Shown here: positions 24,758-33,461 of the stretch, piece by piece | How positions within the stretch are numbered: position 1 is the stretch's first letter | Layout of the letters: every line of letters begins with the position of its first letter | Assembly: GCF_014856545.2 (NCBI RefSeq) | Contig: NZ_CP109811.1 | Span: 428,001 to 492,000, forward strand | Length of the DNA stretch: 64,000 nt | Origin: Mesobacillus jeotgali | Lineage (GTDB): Bacteria; Bacillota; Bacilli; Bacillales; Cytobacillaceae | Direction: 5' to 3' | The notes under the pieces: generated by a model | Told to the model about the DNA's origin: nothing | Database searches by the model: none | Seen by the model: only the letters and a program-made list of their open reading frames with translations | Translations under genes and position numbers: made by a program

Positions 24758-24955
24758 ATGAAAACGTTGAATTTGGTATCATTAGTATTGCTTATTGTCG
24801 GCGGTTTAAATTGGCTATTGGTTGGATTATTTGAATGGGATTTGGTCGGAGGACTTTTCGGCGGCATGGACAGCCCGATCGCAAAAGTGGTCTATATCCT
24901 TGTAGGGCTCGCAGCCATTTACAGCATTACGCTTTTATCTAAAGTGAATAAATAG
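24758..24955 (+). CDS. DUF378 small membrane protein (YuzA-like)
   Basis: A 65-residue protein with two helices: NLVSLVLLIVGGLNWLLVGLF (about residues 4-24) and IAKVVYILVGLAAIYSITLL (about 40-59). GGLNWLLVGLFEWDLV is the DUF378 signature. Function is unknown. GGTGG precedes ATG 24758. Three pairs of putative CarH operators cover its promoter, so it is the likely target of the divergent B12 photoreceptor. Confidence 0.9.
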   Translation: MKTLNLVSLVLLIVGGLNWLLVGLFEWDLVGGLFGGMDSPIAKVVYILVGLAAIYSITLLSKVNK

Positions 24956-24961
24956 GGGAAG

Positions 24962-24994
24962 GGGCGTACAGAAGCTGATCTGTACGCCTTTTGC
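24962..24994 (+). terminator. rho-independent terminator
   Basis: GGCGTACAG and CTGTACGCC stem followed by TTTT. Confidence 0.85.
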
Positions 24995-25065
24995 ATGCAT
25001 CTTGAATTAAATCCCTGATATCGCTATTCTATAAGAAGTAATCGTCGAAACAGGGGGAGCAAGCA

Positions 25066-25242
25066 GTGGATAAAAGAGAAATTGAATATAAAATCGTCGA
25101 ATTGAAAGATGAGTATTTGCAGCTTCAGCATAATCTCGAAAAATTAGAATCTGTAAAAGGAAACCTGCATCCGCTGGAGAAGAGGCTTGCCGCGATTGAA
25201 GAGGAATTAAGCTCTTTGAACACAATGCTTCGTAATTTATAG
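25066..25242 (+). CDS. SE1832-family small coiled-coil protein
   Basis: A 58-residue protein (MDKREIEYKIVELKDEY ... LNTMLRNL) with heptad-like Leu/Ile spacing, matching the SE1832 family of Firmicutes. GTG 25066 follows GGGGGAG. It is probably one long helix or helical hairpin. Function unknown. Confidence 0.8.
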   Translation: MDKREIEYKIVELKDEYLQLQHNLEKLESVKGNLHPLEKRLAAIEEELSSLNTMLRNL

Positions 25243-25248
25243 AAAGAT

Positions 25249-25281
25249 GAGCCTGTTCGGAAAAGGAATCAGGCTTTTCTT
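25249..25281 (+). terminator. rho-independent terminator
   Basis: AGCCTG and CAGGCT stem around a 14-base loop, followed by a T-rich tail. Confidence 0.65.
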
Positions 25282-25373
25282 TTTGGGAGAAGGCCGGGTT
25301 TAGAGTATCAAAAATTTGAAAAAATTACATTTTATCCTTCACCAAAGCCAATCACTACCGCAAACAAAAATTA

Positions 25374-25393
25374 TTAATCAAACGTTTGATTAA
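25374..25393. promoter_or_regulatory. isolated 20-bp perfect palindrome (orphan operator?)
   Basis: TTAATCAAACGTTTGATTAA is perfect over 20 bp and looks like a TetR-family operator. Both neighbouring genes end toward it, so no promoter is evident nearby. Confidence 0.4.
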
Positions 25394-25446
25394 ACATATT
25401 TTTCCATCTTCCAGTTATAGGGCTACCCTGGAATATTGAAAAAATG

Positions 25447-25486
25447 AAAGGCATGAGCCCAGGTCCTATGCCTGACTCATGCCTTT
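25447..25486 (-). terminator. rho-independent terminator
   Basis: AAAGGCATGAG and CTCATGCCTTT stem between convergent genes, serving the minus-strand oxidoreductase. Confidence 0.75.
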
Positions 25487-25504
25487 ATTAATACCGTGAA
25501 TCTA

Positions 25505-26581
25505 TTAATTTACTTCTATTTTTCGGCCTTCACGAGCAGAGGTCCTGACTGCGTCCAATACTTTTTGAGTGGCATGTCCATGCTCGAAATCTGCTAGATA
25601 AGGATGCTTTTCGCCAGAAACCAGTGTTTCGTGGAGCGCATCCAAAGCCCTTTGGAAGCCATTATAATAGCGTGCTGCAATCTGCGGCATAGTTGAAGGT
25701 GCTTCAAGAGCGGGTGCCAGCTCGACTTCTTGAAGTGCTGAATTCCCTTCAGAAAGCAGGAGTTTGTTGTCATCCAGCATCACAAGTGTGCCTTCTGTAC
25801 CGTAAACCTCAAGGCGCCAGGTGTGCTCAGTTTGGCGTGCTGCAGAGAGGAGTTCAAGTGTAACTGTAGCCCCGTTTTCCAAAGAACCAATAATCTGGAA
25901 AGCATCGTCCGCTGTTCGATGTTCAGTATTCCCGTGGTCATCAGTTTGAGTAGGGATATGAATGGGCAACTGGGCAAACACTTCCTTAAAGGTGCTGTTC
26001 ATCCACCATTGAAGGGCGTCGGTCATATGGGAGCCGATCGCGCCTAGCATTCCGCCGCCCTTTTCCTCTTGGCCAAGCCAGCCGCGAGGTTTTGAAATTA
26101 AGCCGGTATAATTCGCAAAGGAGCACTGGTATCGGGCATGCATTATCTCACCGAGTTTTCCGCTCTCCATGATTTCTTTTACCTTTGTACGAGCCGGAAG
26201 GAACCGGAACTCGTGGTTGATCAGTCCAAGCCTACCAGCCTTGTCTCTTTCTGAAATCATTTCTTCTGTTTCGGCAACATCCAAAGCCATTGGTTTCTCA
26301 CACACAACATGTACGCCTTTTTCGAAAACGGCAGCAACCATTTCCTTATGTAAATGGACTGCAGAAGCAACTACCACTAAATCGAGCTTCTCCTGCTCAA
26401 GCATCTGACGCCAGTCGGTATAGATATTTTCAATCCCGCTGGCCTTCCTAGCTTCCTCCACATTGCCCCTTGATACACTGGAGATAGCCACTACCTCAAA
26501 TCCTTCATGGTGTTCCATCATCGGTGCATGAACTTTCGCGCCAAAACCTGTACCGATTATGCCTGCTCTAAACTTTCCCAT
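25505..26581 (-). CDS. Gfo/Idh/MocA-family oxidoreductase
   Basis: A 358-residue NAD(P)-dependent dehydrogenase. GIIGTGFGAKVHAPMM is the Rossmann loop; VHVVCEKPMALDVAETEEM (about residues 90-108) holds the catalytic-site EKP motif; the C-terminal alpha/beta domain (from about 125) includes GGGMLGAIGSHMTDALQWW with the active-site His. Substrates in the family are sugars, inositols or their derivatives; the exact one is not readable. It stands alone between terminators. Confidence 0.9.
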   Translation of the reverse strand: MGKFRAGIIGTGFGAKVHAPMMEHHEGFEVVAISSVSRGNVEEARKASGIENIYTDWRQMLEQEKLDLVVVASAVHLHKEMVAAVFEKGVHVVCEKPMALDVAETEEMISERDKAGRLGLINHEFRFLPARTKVKEIMESGKLGEIMHARYQCSFANYTGLISKPRGWLGQEEKGGGMLGAIGSHMTDALQWWMNSTFKEVFAQLPIHIPTQTDDHGNTEHRTADDAFQIIGSLENGATVTLELLSAARQTEHTWRLEVYGTEGTLVMLDDNKLLLSEGNSALQEVELAPALEAPSTMPQIAARYYNGFQRALDALHETLVSGEKHPYLADFEHGHATQKVLDAVRTSAREGRKIEVN

Positions 26582-26687
26582 AAACCCAACTCCTGTCCAG
26601 AATTTAGTTTAATAGTAAATCCGGAAGGGAGGAATGTAAATGAATATAGTATAATGATGGAAAATACAAGGTGAGGCGGGAGTTATT

Positions 26688-26864
26688 TTGAACATAGGGG
26701 ATTTACTATTTCAGGTTATTTCTTTCATTTTCATGATAGGTATTGTAGCGGCTGTTTTTTATGCTGTCAGGTCACTTATAATAAAGCAGCCGGACAATCA
26801 GAAGAGCATGGAACAAAAACTTGACCGAATAATTGAGCTGCTGGAGAAGGACAATAAAGAGTAA
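26688..26864 (+). CDS. DUF4083-like small membrane protein
   Basis: A 58-residue protein: one transmembrane helix (about residues 8-28, VISFIFMIGIVAAVFYAV) followed by a charged helix (SMEQKLDRIIELLEKDNKE), the layout of DUF4083. TTG 26688 follows GGCGGGAG. Function unknown. Confidence 0.75.
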   Translation: MNIGDLLFQVISFIFMIGIVAAVFYAVRSLIIKQPDNQKSMEQKLDRIIELLEKDNKE

Positions 26865-26979
26865 AACAAGTCGCTAGCTGCGTGGTATAATAGGAACTTA
26901 GGTTTTAACGAATTTTACATATAATTGCACGGATGCCTGAAAAGCCTCCGCCTGGCGATCATATATGGAGGTATGAAAG

Positions 26980-27189
26980 ATGAATAAGCGATGGACGATC
27001 GATAAAATTAAAGAGTTTGTGGAGAAAAATTCAGAGAGTAAGATCTTAACGACAGAGTATCACGGTTTTTCGCAAAAATTAGAATTCGAATGCGAATGCG
27101 GCAATAAATTTGAAAAAACATTCAAGAAATTCAAGGATAATCACCAGCGGAAATGCGAAGTGTGTCAGCCGCCAAAAGCGTCACGTTGA
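26980..27189 (+). CDS. small zinc-ribbon-like protein
   Basis: A 69-residue basic protein. FECECGNKFEKTFKKFKDNHQRKCEVC gives a CxC...CxxC set, a probable zinc ribbon, like modules attached to homing endonuclease or repair proteins. GGAGG lies 8 bases before the ATG. The upstream 100 bases hold no recognisable element. A nucleic-acid role is inferred from composition alone. Confidence 0.7.
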   Translation: MNKRWTIDKIKEFVEKNSESKILTTEYHGFSQKLEFECECGNKFEKTFKKFKDNHQRKCEVCQPPKASR

Positions 27190-27215
27190 TAATTGATAAT
27201 TCACGAGAATTGAAA

Positions 27216-27247
27216 AGGAAGAGCTGAGATAAGTTCGAGCTCTTCCT
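27216..27247. terminator. bidirectional terminator
   Basis: AGGAAGAGCT and AGCTCTTCCT form the stem between convergent genes. Confidence 0.7.
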
Positions 27248-27256
27248 GAGTTACTC

Positions 27257-29644
27257 TTACCCTTCGCCCACATAGGTGTTAATGACGTTTCGATTTATCA
27301 CTGCATTTCTTGATAATCGAACTTCCTTCATCAGCGATCCATCTTCCGATTCAGGGTTAATCAAATTCAGATTATCTACATATCCTGGCGGTGTTACTTC
27401 CAAAAGCACATAACCCCCGAGCTTCAAAGTTTCTCGTGGTTCTTCCCAAATGACAATCCCTTCTTCGTTGGTCATTCCAATCATTTTTACCTCATCCGTG
27501 AATTGGCCTGTTGTGCTGTCCCAATAATCTTCCCACGACAAATCTGCGATATCAATCCCAGAAAGCTCTCTGGCAAGGATAAAGGTAATATTTCCTGGCT
27601 GACCGTCTCTTGGCCCGCCAATAATTTCTTTGGTGACGTTAATATTATCTTCAGGTACTGTTGGGACGGCTGTGCCAATCGTGAAGTTTGTTCGCAATGT
27701 CAGGTCTTCTTCTGGCGGAAAATCAGGGTCTGTACTCATAGAGACAAAGTATCTAGCACTAAAATTTTGCGTTGTCTGGAAAAGTGTCGCTGTATATAAA
27801 TTGAATGCTGTTGTCTCCGGGCCAATGATGACTTGCCCTTCACCAAGGATGCGGTTGCTTCCTGATTGTTCTACCCGCACATAATAGGTGGTTGGTACAA
27901 GGATTGGGGTGTATTCGACCAGATTCTCGACGTTAATCATAACTTCCTGCGCGCTCGTAAAAACCTCCTGAGTTGGGTAGATTAATTCGATTTCTGGAAC
28001 AGCAGAAACTGTTAATTGTGCAAACGCAGTAAAGCTGCCATCAACTGTTTCAGCGGTAATTACTGCAAAACCTGGTGAAATAGCCGTAACCAATCCTGTT
28101 TCTGACACGTTGGCAACATTCGTGTCTGATGAACTCCAAATCACATCTTTAGTTGTCGCGTTTTCAGGCGACACAGTTGCGGTTAATTGCAGGGTACTGC
28201 CGACAAAAAGAGTCGATGTTGCCGGTTGGACGCTGACTCCGGTTACTGGAACTGCTGGTTCTGGTATTGGGTCGACTGAGATAAGTAACTCAGCCGTTAA
28301 ATTTGTATTTTCCACTTCTCCAATCAATGTATAGGAAGCAGCTGGATCCAATGGGATGACAAATGTTGTTCCGACCAGATCTCCTGAGGCTGCTTGCCAG
28401 GATACCGGCACGTTCATGGTTGAGCCATTGCTCAACACGACTGAAACGGTTTCAGGAAGAACTACAACTTGCCCCCTGACAGCGGTAATTGGCTGGGGAT
28501 CTATTATAGTCTGAATACTAGAGACTGTTACAGAAGTTGAAGCTGTAAATCCTCCCTCATCACTGATAGCAGTGATGATCGCTGTCCCTTCAGAGGTAGC
28601 TGTCACCACCCCCTGATCATTGACAGTAGCTACAGCTGTATTACTGCTTTCCCAGGAGATTCCCTGGTTATTGGCGTTTTCAGGAAGTATGGTTGCGGTT
28701 AATTGTCCTTGTTCACCAACGAGCAGTACCAATGGTTCGGAATCAATCCTTATTCCTGCGACAGGTATATCGCTTGCTACATACTCCAGTGTTTCTGTCA
28801 CAAATTTTTGTCTTCCGATTAAACGGATTTGTTTAGCTGGTGTGATAAACCCTGGAATGTCTTCTCCTCTAATAGCCACATCCCCACTCGGATCGGTTGC
28901 AAAGGTAGCAACTCCATTAACGGTGCGGACGACCGTGATCACATCTTCTCTTATTAAAGATACATTGACTTCATCAGGATGAGGGACACCCTTAGGCCAT
29001 AAGACAGTGACTGAAAGAATGACCTGCCCAGGTTCTGTGCCAGGATCAGGCCTGCCTCGATCTACATACCTAGTTATTTCACTTGTTCTCAACGTGACAA
29101 TATCCGTCCCACCCTGGTCATTGTCAACCTCGAGTCTTATTAAACTATCTGTAACTTCTACTAAAACTCCTGTGACTGGTTCGGCCTGAGAGGAAGTGTA
29201 AACTTCCAACCGCCTTCCAATAAGGTTCTGCAGTGGCTCAGTAAGTGGGTCATCTTCTTCGCATCCGCCTTCTGTAGCAGGTACAAAGCCGATAATATCT
29301 CTTATCTGATAAACGCCAACCAATGGTGCCTCTCCTGGTTCTTCATGTTCCGATGAAATTTGCATTCTGGCAATTTCATCTGTTACCTCAATCAGTCTTC
29401 CAGTTATATTGGGTCTCCTTGCTCCAGGGGGACTTGCAGGGAGGATTAATTGGATTCTTTGATTGAGTGAGGCTCTTAATTGCGCGATTAATTCTCCATT
29501 TCCGCAATCTTCTGAGGGCGGGCGATAATTTTCCAGCTGACCGATTCTCTCCTCGTGCTCATTAACAAGTTCAATTAAACTATCGAGTGTTTCTTTTATA
29601 CACTCAATTTCACGATCCCATTTTCCTCTATCTTTTTTTAGCAA
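27257..29644 (-). CDS. large Ig-like-domain protein, probable spore-surface component
   Basis: A 795-residue protein without signal peptide or anchor. Order: N-terminal coiled coil (about 1-45); two copies of a small beta module (NITGRLIEVTDEIARMQI and LIGRRLEVYTSSQAEPVTGVLVEVTDSLIRLEV), like modules of spore coat proteins; two BIG2 Ig-like domains (IRIDSEPLVLLVGEQGQLTA with SWESSNTAVATVNDQGVVTA; VSVQPATSTLFVGSTLQLTA with IWSSSDTNVANVSETGLVTA), with a Big_4-like domain between; and a C-terminal SpaA/prealbumin-like domain. TTG 29644 follows AAAGGAGTG. Lack of export signal plus CATATTATG upstream (sigma-K-like -10) suggest mother-cell expression and assembly on the spore; this is inference. 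Confidence 0.8.
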   Translation of the reverse strand: MLKKDRGKWDREIECIKETLDSLIELVNEHEERIGQLENYRPPSEDCGNGELIAQLRASLNQRIQLILPASPPGARRPNITGRLIEVTDEIARMQISSEHEEPGEAPLVGVYQIRDIIGFVPATEGGCEEDDPLTEPLQNLIGRRLEVYTSSQAEPVTGVLVEVTDSLIRLEVDNDQGGTDIVTLRTSEITRYVDRGRPDPGTEPGQVILSVTVLWPKGVPHPDEVNVSLIREDVITVVRTVNGVATFATDPSGDVAIRGEDIPGFITPAKQIRLIGRQKFVTETLEYVASDIPVAGIRIDSEPLVLLVGEQGQLTATILPENANNQGISWESSNTAVATVNDQGVVTATSEGTAIITAISDEGGFTASTSVTVSSIQTIIDPQPITAVRGQVVVLPETVSVVLSNGSTMNVPVSWQAASGDLVGTTFVIPLDPAASYTLIGEVENTNLTAELLISVDPIPEPAVPVTGVSVQPATSTLFVGSTLQLTATVSPENATTKDVIWSSSDTNVANVSETGLVTAISPGFAVITAETVDGSFTAFAQLTVSAVPEIELIYPTQEVFTSAQEVMINVENLVEYTPILVPTTYYVRVEQSGSNRILGEGQVIIGPETTAFNLYTATLFQTTQNFSARYFVSMSTDPDFPPEEDLTLRTNFTIGTAVPTVPEDNINVTKEIIGGPRDGQPGNITFILARELSGIDIADLSWEDYWDSTTGQFTDEVKMIGMTNEEGIVIWEEPRETLKLGGYVLLEVTPPGYVDNLNLINPESEDGSLMKEVRLSRNAVINRNVINTYVGEG

Positions 29645-29896
29645 TATCCTTCACTCCTTTCGGTATTCTGTTTACATAATATGTGTTGGATTGTAAGACC
29701 GTAAGTGCATGTACCTAGATATTATTGTTTCGTTGCACCAACCTGTAACGAGTGGGCAGGGGGGGTACTATTTTTATTGCAATTGGACCAAAATGATGCA
29801 AGAATCACTATTAGTAAAAGAAGCCTCAACCACAGCAGGATTCACGCTTCTTCTTGTTGAAGTAAACGAAGACAAACATACAGGAGCAACCAGGCT

Positions 29897-30076
29897 ATGA
29901 AGAGATATATGCTGAAAAAGAATTTCAGGGGATTGAAAAGAGGCACACAATTTTATTTGATTGCTGAGTCTGAATTTATTGGTGTTAAAGAGTATGTGCT
30001 GAGAACAAAAGACTTATCGACCAGAATTGCCATCAGTGAGAGTGAGATGCGCGGGAATTTTATTCTATTGAATTAG
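29897..30076 (+). CDS. small hypothetical protein
   Basis: A 59-residue basic protein (MKRYMLKKNFRGLKRG ... MRGNFILLN) at the head of a run of close plus-strand genes; the next starts 12 bp later. AGGAGC lies upstream. Its ATG overlaps the stop of a doubtful 63-codon frame (29709-29900). No family recognised. Confidence 0.5.
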   Translation: MKRYMLKKNFRGLKRGTQFYLIAESEFIGVKEYVLRTKDLSTRIAISESEMRGNFILLN

Positions 30077-30088
30077 GGGAGAAAGAAC

Positions 30089-30364
30089 ATGTACTTGCTA
30101 TTATCCATTCTGTTAAGTATGGTTCTGGGCTACTTACTATTTGTCTTGGGGCCGATTGTGGGCGGGATTGCTGCTTTTGGAATCATAGTGGGCAGTTTAT
30201 TCATAGGGATTTACTTGCTGAATGATATCCGCAAAAGGCTGGCGAGCGATTCTCCTGTTGAAAAAGAGGTTCAAAAGCAGCAGGTGACAGAAGTTGTTCC
30301 GGAGCACTTAAAGAGTCCAGGTGATTATAAAAAGTATCTGGAAGGCAAAGAGAGGGGATTTTAA
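30089..30364 (+). CDS. small membrane protein
   Basis: A 91-residue protein with two adjoining hydrophobic helices (about residues 1-20 and 24-46) and a charged cytoplasmic tail (KRLASDSPVEKEVQKQ...). AGGGGAG precedes the ATG. It abuts the next gene: stop and start are adjacent at 30364/30365, so they are co-translated. Unknown function. Confidence 0.65.
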   Translation: MYLLLSILLSMVLGYLLFVLGPIVGGIAAFGIIVGSLFIGIYLLNDIRKRLASDSPVEKEVQKQQVTEVVPEHLKSPGDYKKYLEGKERGF

Positions 30365-30721
30365 ATGCAGTTCACAGCAATAGTAGTTTTTGCGATTGTC
30401 TGGGGTGGTTTGATGATCTATTTCCTGACGCCTTTTCACGGTAAAATCGAAAGAAACCCTAATGATCCGTTCACCAAAGCATTGCAGGAAAGCATGACCA
30501 GGTTGATTTTACATAAAAAAGCCATTCTTGCCTTTCTATTATTATTGGTTACGCTAATGAGTATAAGATCATATTTTATATCGGCTGAAGAGTATGCCCG
30601 GCTCCACGCAATAACCAGGGAGTCGGGGAATCCTGCTATTTATATGGTCAGTGTGGTCTTGTATGCGGCATTATTGTATCTTTTACTGGCAGTCAGGTGG
30701 GCCTTGAAATCAGCAAAGTGA
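30365..30721 (+). CDS. membrane protein, unknown family
   Basis: A 118-residue protein with three helices (about residues 3-20, 48-68, 92-113) and a charged loop after the first (FHGKIERNPNDPF). Its stop lies 15 bp before the nucleotidyltransferase start. Function unknown. Confidence 0.65.
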   Translation: MQFTAIVVFAIVWGGLMIYFLTPFHGKIERNPNDPFTKALQESMTRLILHKKAILAFLLLLVTLMSIRSYFISAEEYARLHAITRESGNPAIYMVSVVLYAALLYLLLAVRWALKSAK

Positions 30722-30736
30722 TTGGAGAGAATTGTT

Positions 30737-31522
30737 GTGAAAGAAATTATTTTAAAATCCCTGGCAAAAATAGAAGAAGATTATGATGTGAAAATTCTTT
30801 ATGCTGTTGAATCCGGCAGCAGGGCATGGGAGTTTCCGTCGAAGGACAGTGATTATGACGTCCGATTCATCTATGTACATAAAAAAGAAGATTATCTGAC
30901 GATTGACCAGATGGGCATCGGCAAGAAAAGAGATGTGATTGAATTGCCGATTAACGATTTGCTGGATATAACAGGCTGGGAACTGACCAAAGCCCTGAAA
31001 TTATTCAGAAAATCGAATCCGCCGCTGATGGAATGGCTGCGTTCAGGAATCGTATACTATCAGGCTTTTTCGACCATTGACCAGATGAAGGAGCTCAGCA
31101 AAGAAGTTTTTGCGCCGAACTCCTGTCTGCATCATTATTTGAATATGGCGAGCAATAATTTCAGGGAGTACCTGCAGGGAGATCAAGTCAAAATCAAGAA
31201 ATACTTTTATGTCCTAAGGCCAGTTCTGGCTGCAAAATGGATCGAGAAATACAATGAGTTTCCGCCGCTTGAATTTCCAGCGTTATTAGAGGACCTGCTT
31301 CCGGAAGGTGAATTGAAGAAAGAGATTCACACCTTGCTGCAAAGGAAAATCAGCGGTGATGAACTGGATTATGAACCGAAAATTGAAGTCATCAACGAAT
31401 TCCTGAACGAGGAGATTGCACGCCTGAAAGAATATACCTCAACACTGAATGTTGAATTGCCAGATTTCACACCTCAGCTTGACCAGCTTTTCAGAAATAC
31501 GTTGGAAGAAGTGTGGGTTTAG
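30737..31522 (+). CDS. YcgL-type nucleotidyltransferase
   Basis: A 261-residue protein of the COG3541 predicted nucleotidyltransferase family. YAVESGSRAWEFPSKDSDYDVRFIYV (about residues 23-48) is the GS...DxD motif of pol-beta-type transferases, with the metal-binding Asp pair. The remaining helical part is family-typical. The GTG at 30737 is chosen because GGAGA is 8 bases upstream; the frame opens at TTG 30722 directly after the previous stop. The acceptor is unknown; relatives include kanamycin transferase-like and toxin-antitoxin enzymes. Confidence 0.85.
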   Translation: MKEIILKSLAKIEEDYDVKILYAVESGSRAWEFPSKDSDYDVRFIYVHKKEDYLTIDQMGIGKKRDVIELPINDLLDITGWELTKALKLFRKSNPPLMEWLRSGIVYYQAFSTIDQMKELSKEVFAPNSCLHHYLNMASNNFREYLQGDQVKIKKYFYVLRPVLAAKWIEKYNEFPPLEFPALLEDLLPEGELKKEIHTLLQRKISGDELDYEPKIEVINEFLNEEIARLKEYTSTLNVELPDFTPQLDQLFRNTLEEVWV

Positions 31523-31553
31523 TGATTAGGAGAAAAAATAAGGGGGACTACAT

Positions 31554-32120
31554 ATGTCAAAAGGAAATAAAGAACTGACGAGAGAACGGCAGGAAGAACT
31601 GCTAGGGACGTTGAGCGCCCGTTTTGAGAAAAATATGGTCCGTCATGAAGGCCTTGAATGGGCTGAAGTCCAGGCTAAGCTCGAGAGCAATCATGAAAAA
31701 TTGTGGTCGCTCAATGAAATGGAAGCAACTGGCGGAGAGCCGGATGTCGTTGGCCTTGATTCAGAGACTGGTGAGTACATTTTTTTTGATTGTTCGTCGG
31801 AAAGCCCTAAAGGCCGCAGAAGTGTTTGTTACGACCGTGAAGCGCTGGAGGCGAGGAAAAAACACAAGCCGGAAAATAGCGTGATGGATATGGCAAATGC
31901 GATGGGCATTGAGCTTTTAACGGAGGAACAATATCGCGAGCTGCAGAAGCTTGGGAATTTTGACTTGAAAACGTCCAGCTGGGTGCAGACACCTGAGAAT
32001 ATCAGAAAGCTTGGCGGGGCGCTCTTTTGTGACCGCCGCTACGATACGGTCTTTGTCTATCACAATGGGGCCGATTCCTACTATGGAGCAAGAGGATTCC
32101 GTGGGTCGCTAAGGGTATAG
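31554..32120 (+). CDS. DUF4256 family protein
   Basis: A 188-residue soluble protein matching DUF4256: ELLGTLSARFEKNMVRHEGLEW, EPDVVGLDSETGEYIFFDCS and the end FVYHNGADSYYGARGFRG. Function unknown. It follows the nucleotidyltransferase by 31 bp and probably shares its transcript. Confidence 0.88.
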   Translation: MSKGNKELTRERQEELLGTLSARFEKNMVRHEGLEWAEVQAKLESNHEKLWSLNEMEATGGEPDVVGLDSETGEYIFFDCSSESPKGRRSVCYDREALEARKKHKPENSVMDMANAMGIELLTEEQYRELQKLGNFDLKTSSWVQTPENIRKLGGALFCDRRYDTVFVYHNGADSYYGARGFRGSLRV

Positions 32121-32185
32121 ATTTGTATGCCTTAAATAAGGCATTTTCAATGTAAGAGGAGAAAGTGAAGTTTGCTGGTAAAAGA

Positions 32186-32220
32186 AAAGCCGTTACGGAA
32201 GTATCTCCGGAACGGCTTTG
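32186..32220 (-). terminator. bidirectional hairpin terminator
   Basis: AAAGCCGTTACGGA pairs with TCCGGAACGGCTTT between convergent genes. Confidence 0.75.
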
Positions 32221-32224
32221 TCTA

Positions 32225-33241
32225 TTATTTATCAGAATCTGCAACTTTAACGATCGCTTTTCCGAGATTTGCCCCTTTAAACAAATCCAAAAATGCTTCA
32301 ATTGTATTCTCAAAGCCTTCTGTAACCGTTTCTTCATACTTCAATTTACCTTCCAAAAGCCAGCTCGCCAATTCTTTGGCACCTTCGCCAAAGCGGGACG
32401 AGTAGTTTCCGACTGTGAACCCTTGCATCAAAGAACTAGTCTTAATTAAGTAACCCTGTACACGAGGTCCTACATCTGGCTCTGACTGGTTATACGCTGA
32501 GATCGCTCCGCAGACAGGAATCCTCGCGAAGTTGTTCAAAAGAGGGAAAATCGCATCGGAAATCTCTCCGCCGACGTTCTCAAAATAGACATCGATTCCA
32601 TCAAGACATGCCTCTTTTAGAGAGGAGCTTACATCCTGTGTATTGTAGTTTATTGCTGCATCAAATCCAAGATCATCTAGAAGATAACGTACCTTCTCAG
32701 CGGTGCCAGCAATACCAACTACCCTTGCACCTTTGATTTTTGCAATTTGACCCACAATAGAACCGACAGCTCCCGCCGCACCGGAAACAACGACAGTTTC
32801 ACCTGCTTTTGGCTTGCCGATATCTAATAAACCGAAATATGCTGTAAGACCAGTCATGCCTAATACACTTAAGTATGCCGATACTGGTGCCAGATTCGGG
32901 TCGATTTTACGGACCGTATTTTCTTTTGCGATGGAGAACTCCTGCCAGCCTAATGAGCCAATAACGAAATCGCCCACTTCAAAAAGATCTGACTGGGACT
33001 CAACCACTTTTCCGATTACGCCGCTTGAAATAGCCTCGTTCAATTTGAACGGCGGGATATAGGATTTGGTGTCATTCATGCGCCCGCGTAAATAAGGATC
33101 AACCGAAATATAAATAGTCTGCAAAAGTATTTCTCCTTTTGCCGGTTTTTCTATAGGTACTTCTACAAATTCAAAATGGTCATATGTAGGAACTCCGGTT
33201 GGTCTCTTTTTTAGCTGTATTTGCTTTTGAATAGTAATCAC
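32225..33241 (-). CDS. NADP-dependent alkenal/quinone reductase (MDR family)
   Basis: A 338-residue medium-chain reductase of the YncB/CurA/prostaglandin-reductase type. YISVDPYLRGRM (about residues 44-55) is the hallmark of this zinc-free subgroup; VVVSGAAGAVGSIVGQIAKIKG is the NADP loop; VDVYFENVGG and the YNQSEP segment follow. It should reduce activated double bonds of enones or quinones. The frame starts at GTG 33241, which touches the GGAAGG ribosome site, so a slightly later non-ATG start is possible. Confidence 0.9.
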   Translation of the reverse strand: MITIQKQIQLKKRPTGVPTYDHFEFVEVPIEKPAKGEILLQTIYISVDPYLRGRMNDTKSYIPPFKLNEAISSGVIGKVVESQSDLFEVGDFVIGSLGWQEFSIAKENTVRKIDPNLAPVSAYLSVLGMTGLTAYFGLLDIGKPKAGETVVVSGAAGAVGSIVGQIAKIKGARVVGIAGTAEKVRYLLDDLGFDAAINYNTQDVSSSLKEACLDGIDVYFENVGGEISDAIFPLLNNFARIPVCGAISAYNQSEPDVGPRVQGYLIKTSSLMQGFTVGNYSSRFGEGAKELASWLLEGKLKYEETVTEGFENTIEAFLDLFKGANLGKAIVKVADSDK

Positions 33242-33461
33242 CCTTCCTAAATATTCTATAGCCTTAATATACAGGAGAGAAGGGTGTATTCAAATTCATT
33301 TGATTTGTTAGGGTGGTATACATAAGAACAGAGCCAATAAATTCTATATAAGATATTAGGCATTTTTTTATTCCTGATTTCCTGCTAATCATTCTATGTT
33401 TTACATCTCCTCCTCTTGGGAAGATGAAACTATTAGTTCATATTGATAGGAGGAGTCGGAA

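Noticed and set aside
29709..29900. 63-codon open frame overlapping the next start (ATGA)
   Set aside because: No ribosome site and odd composition; the overlap alone is not enough to call it.
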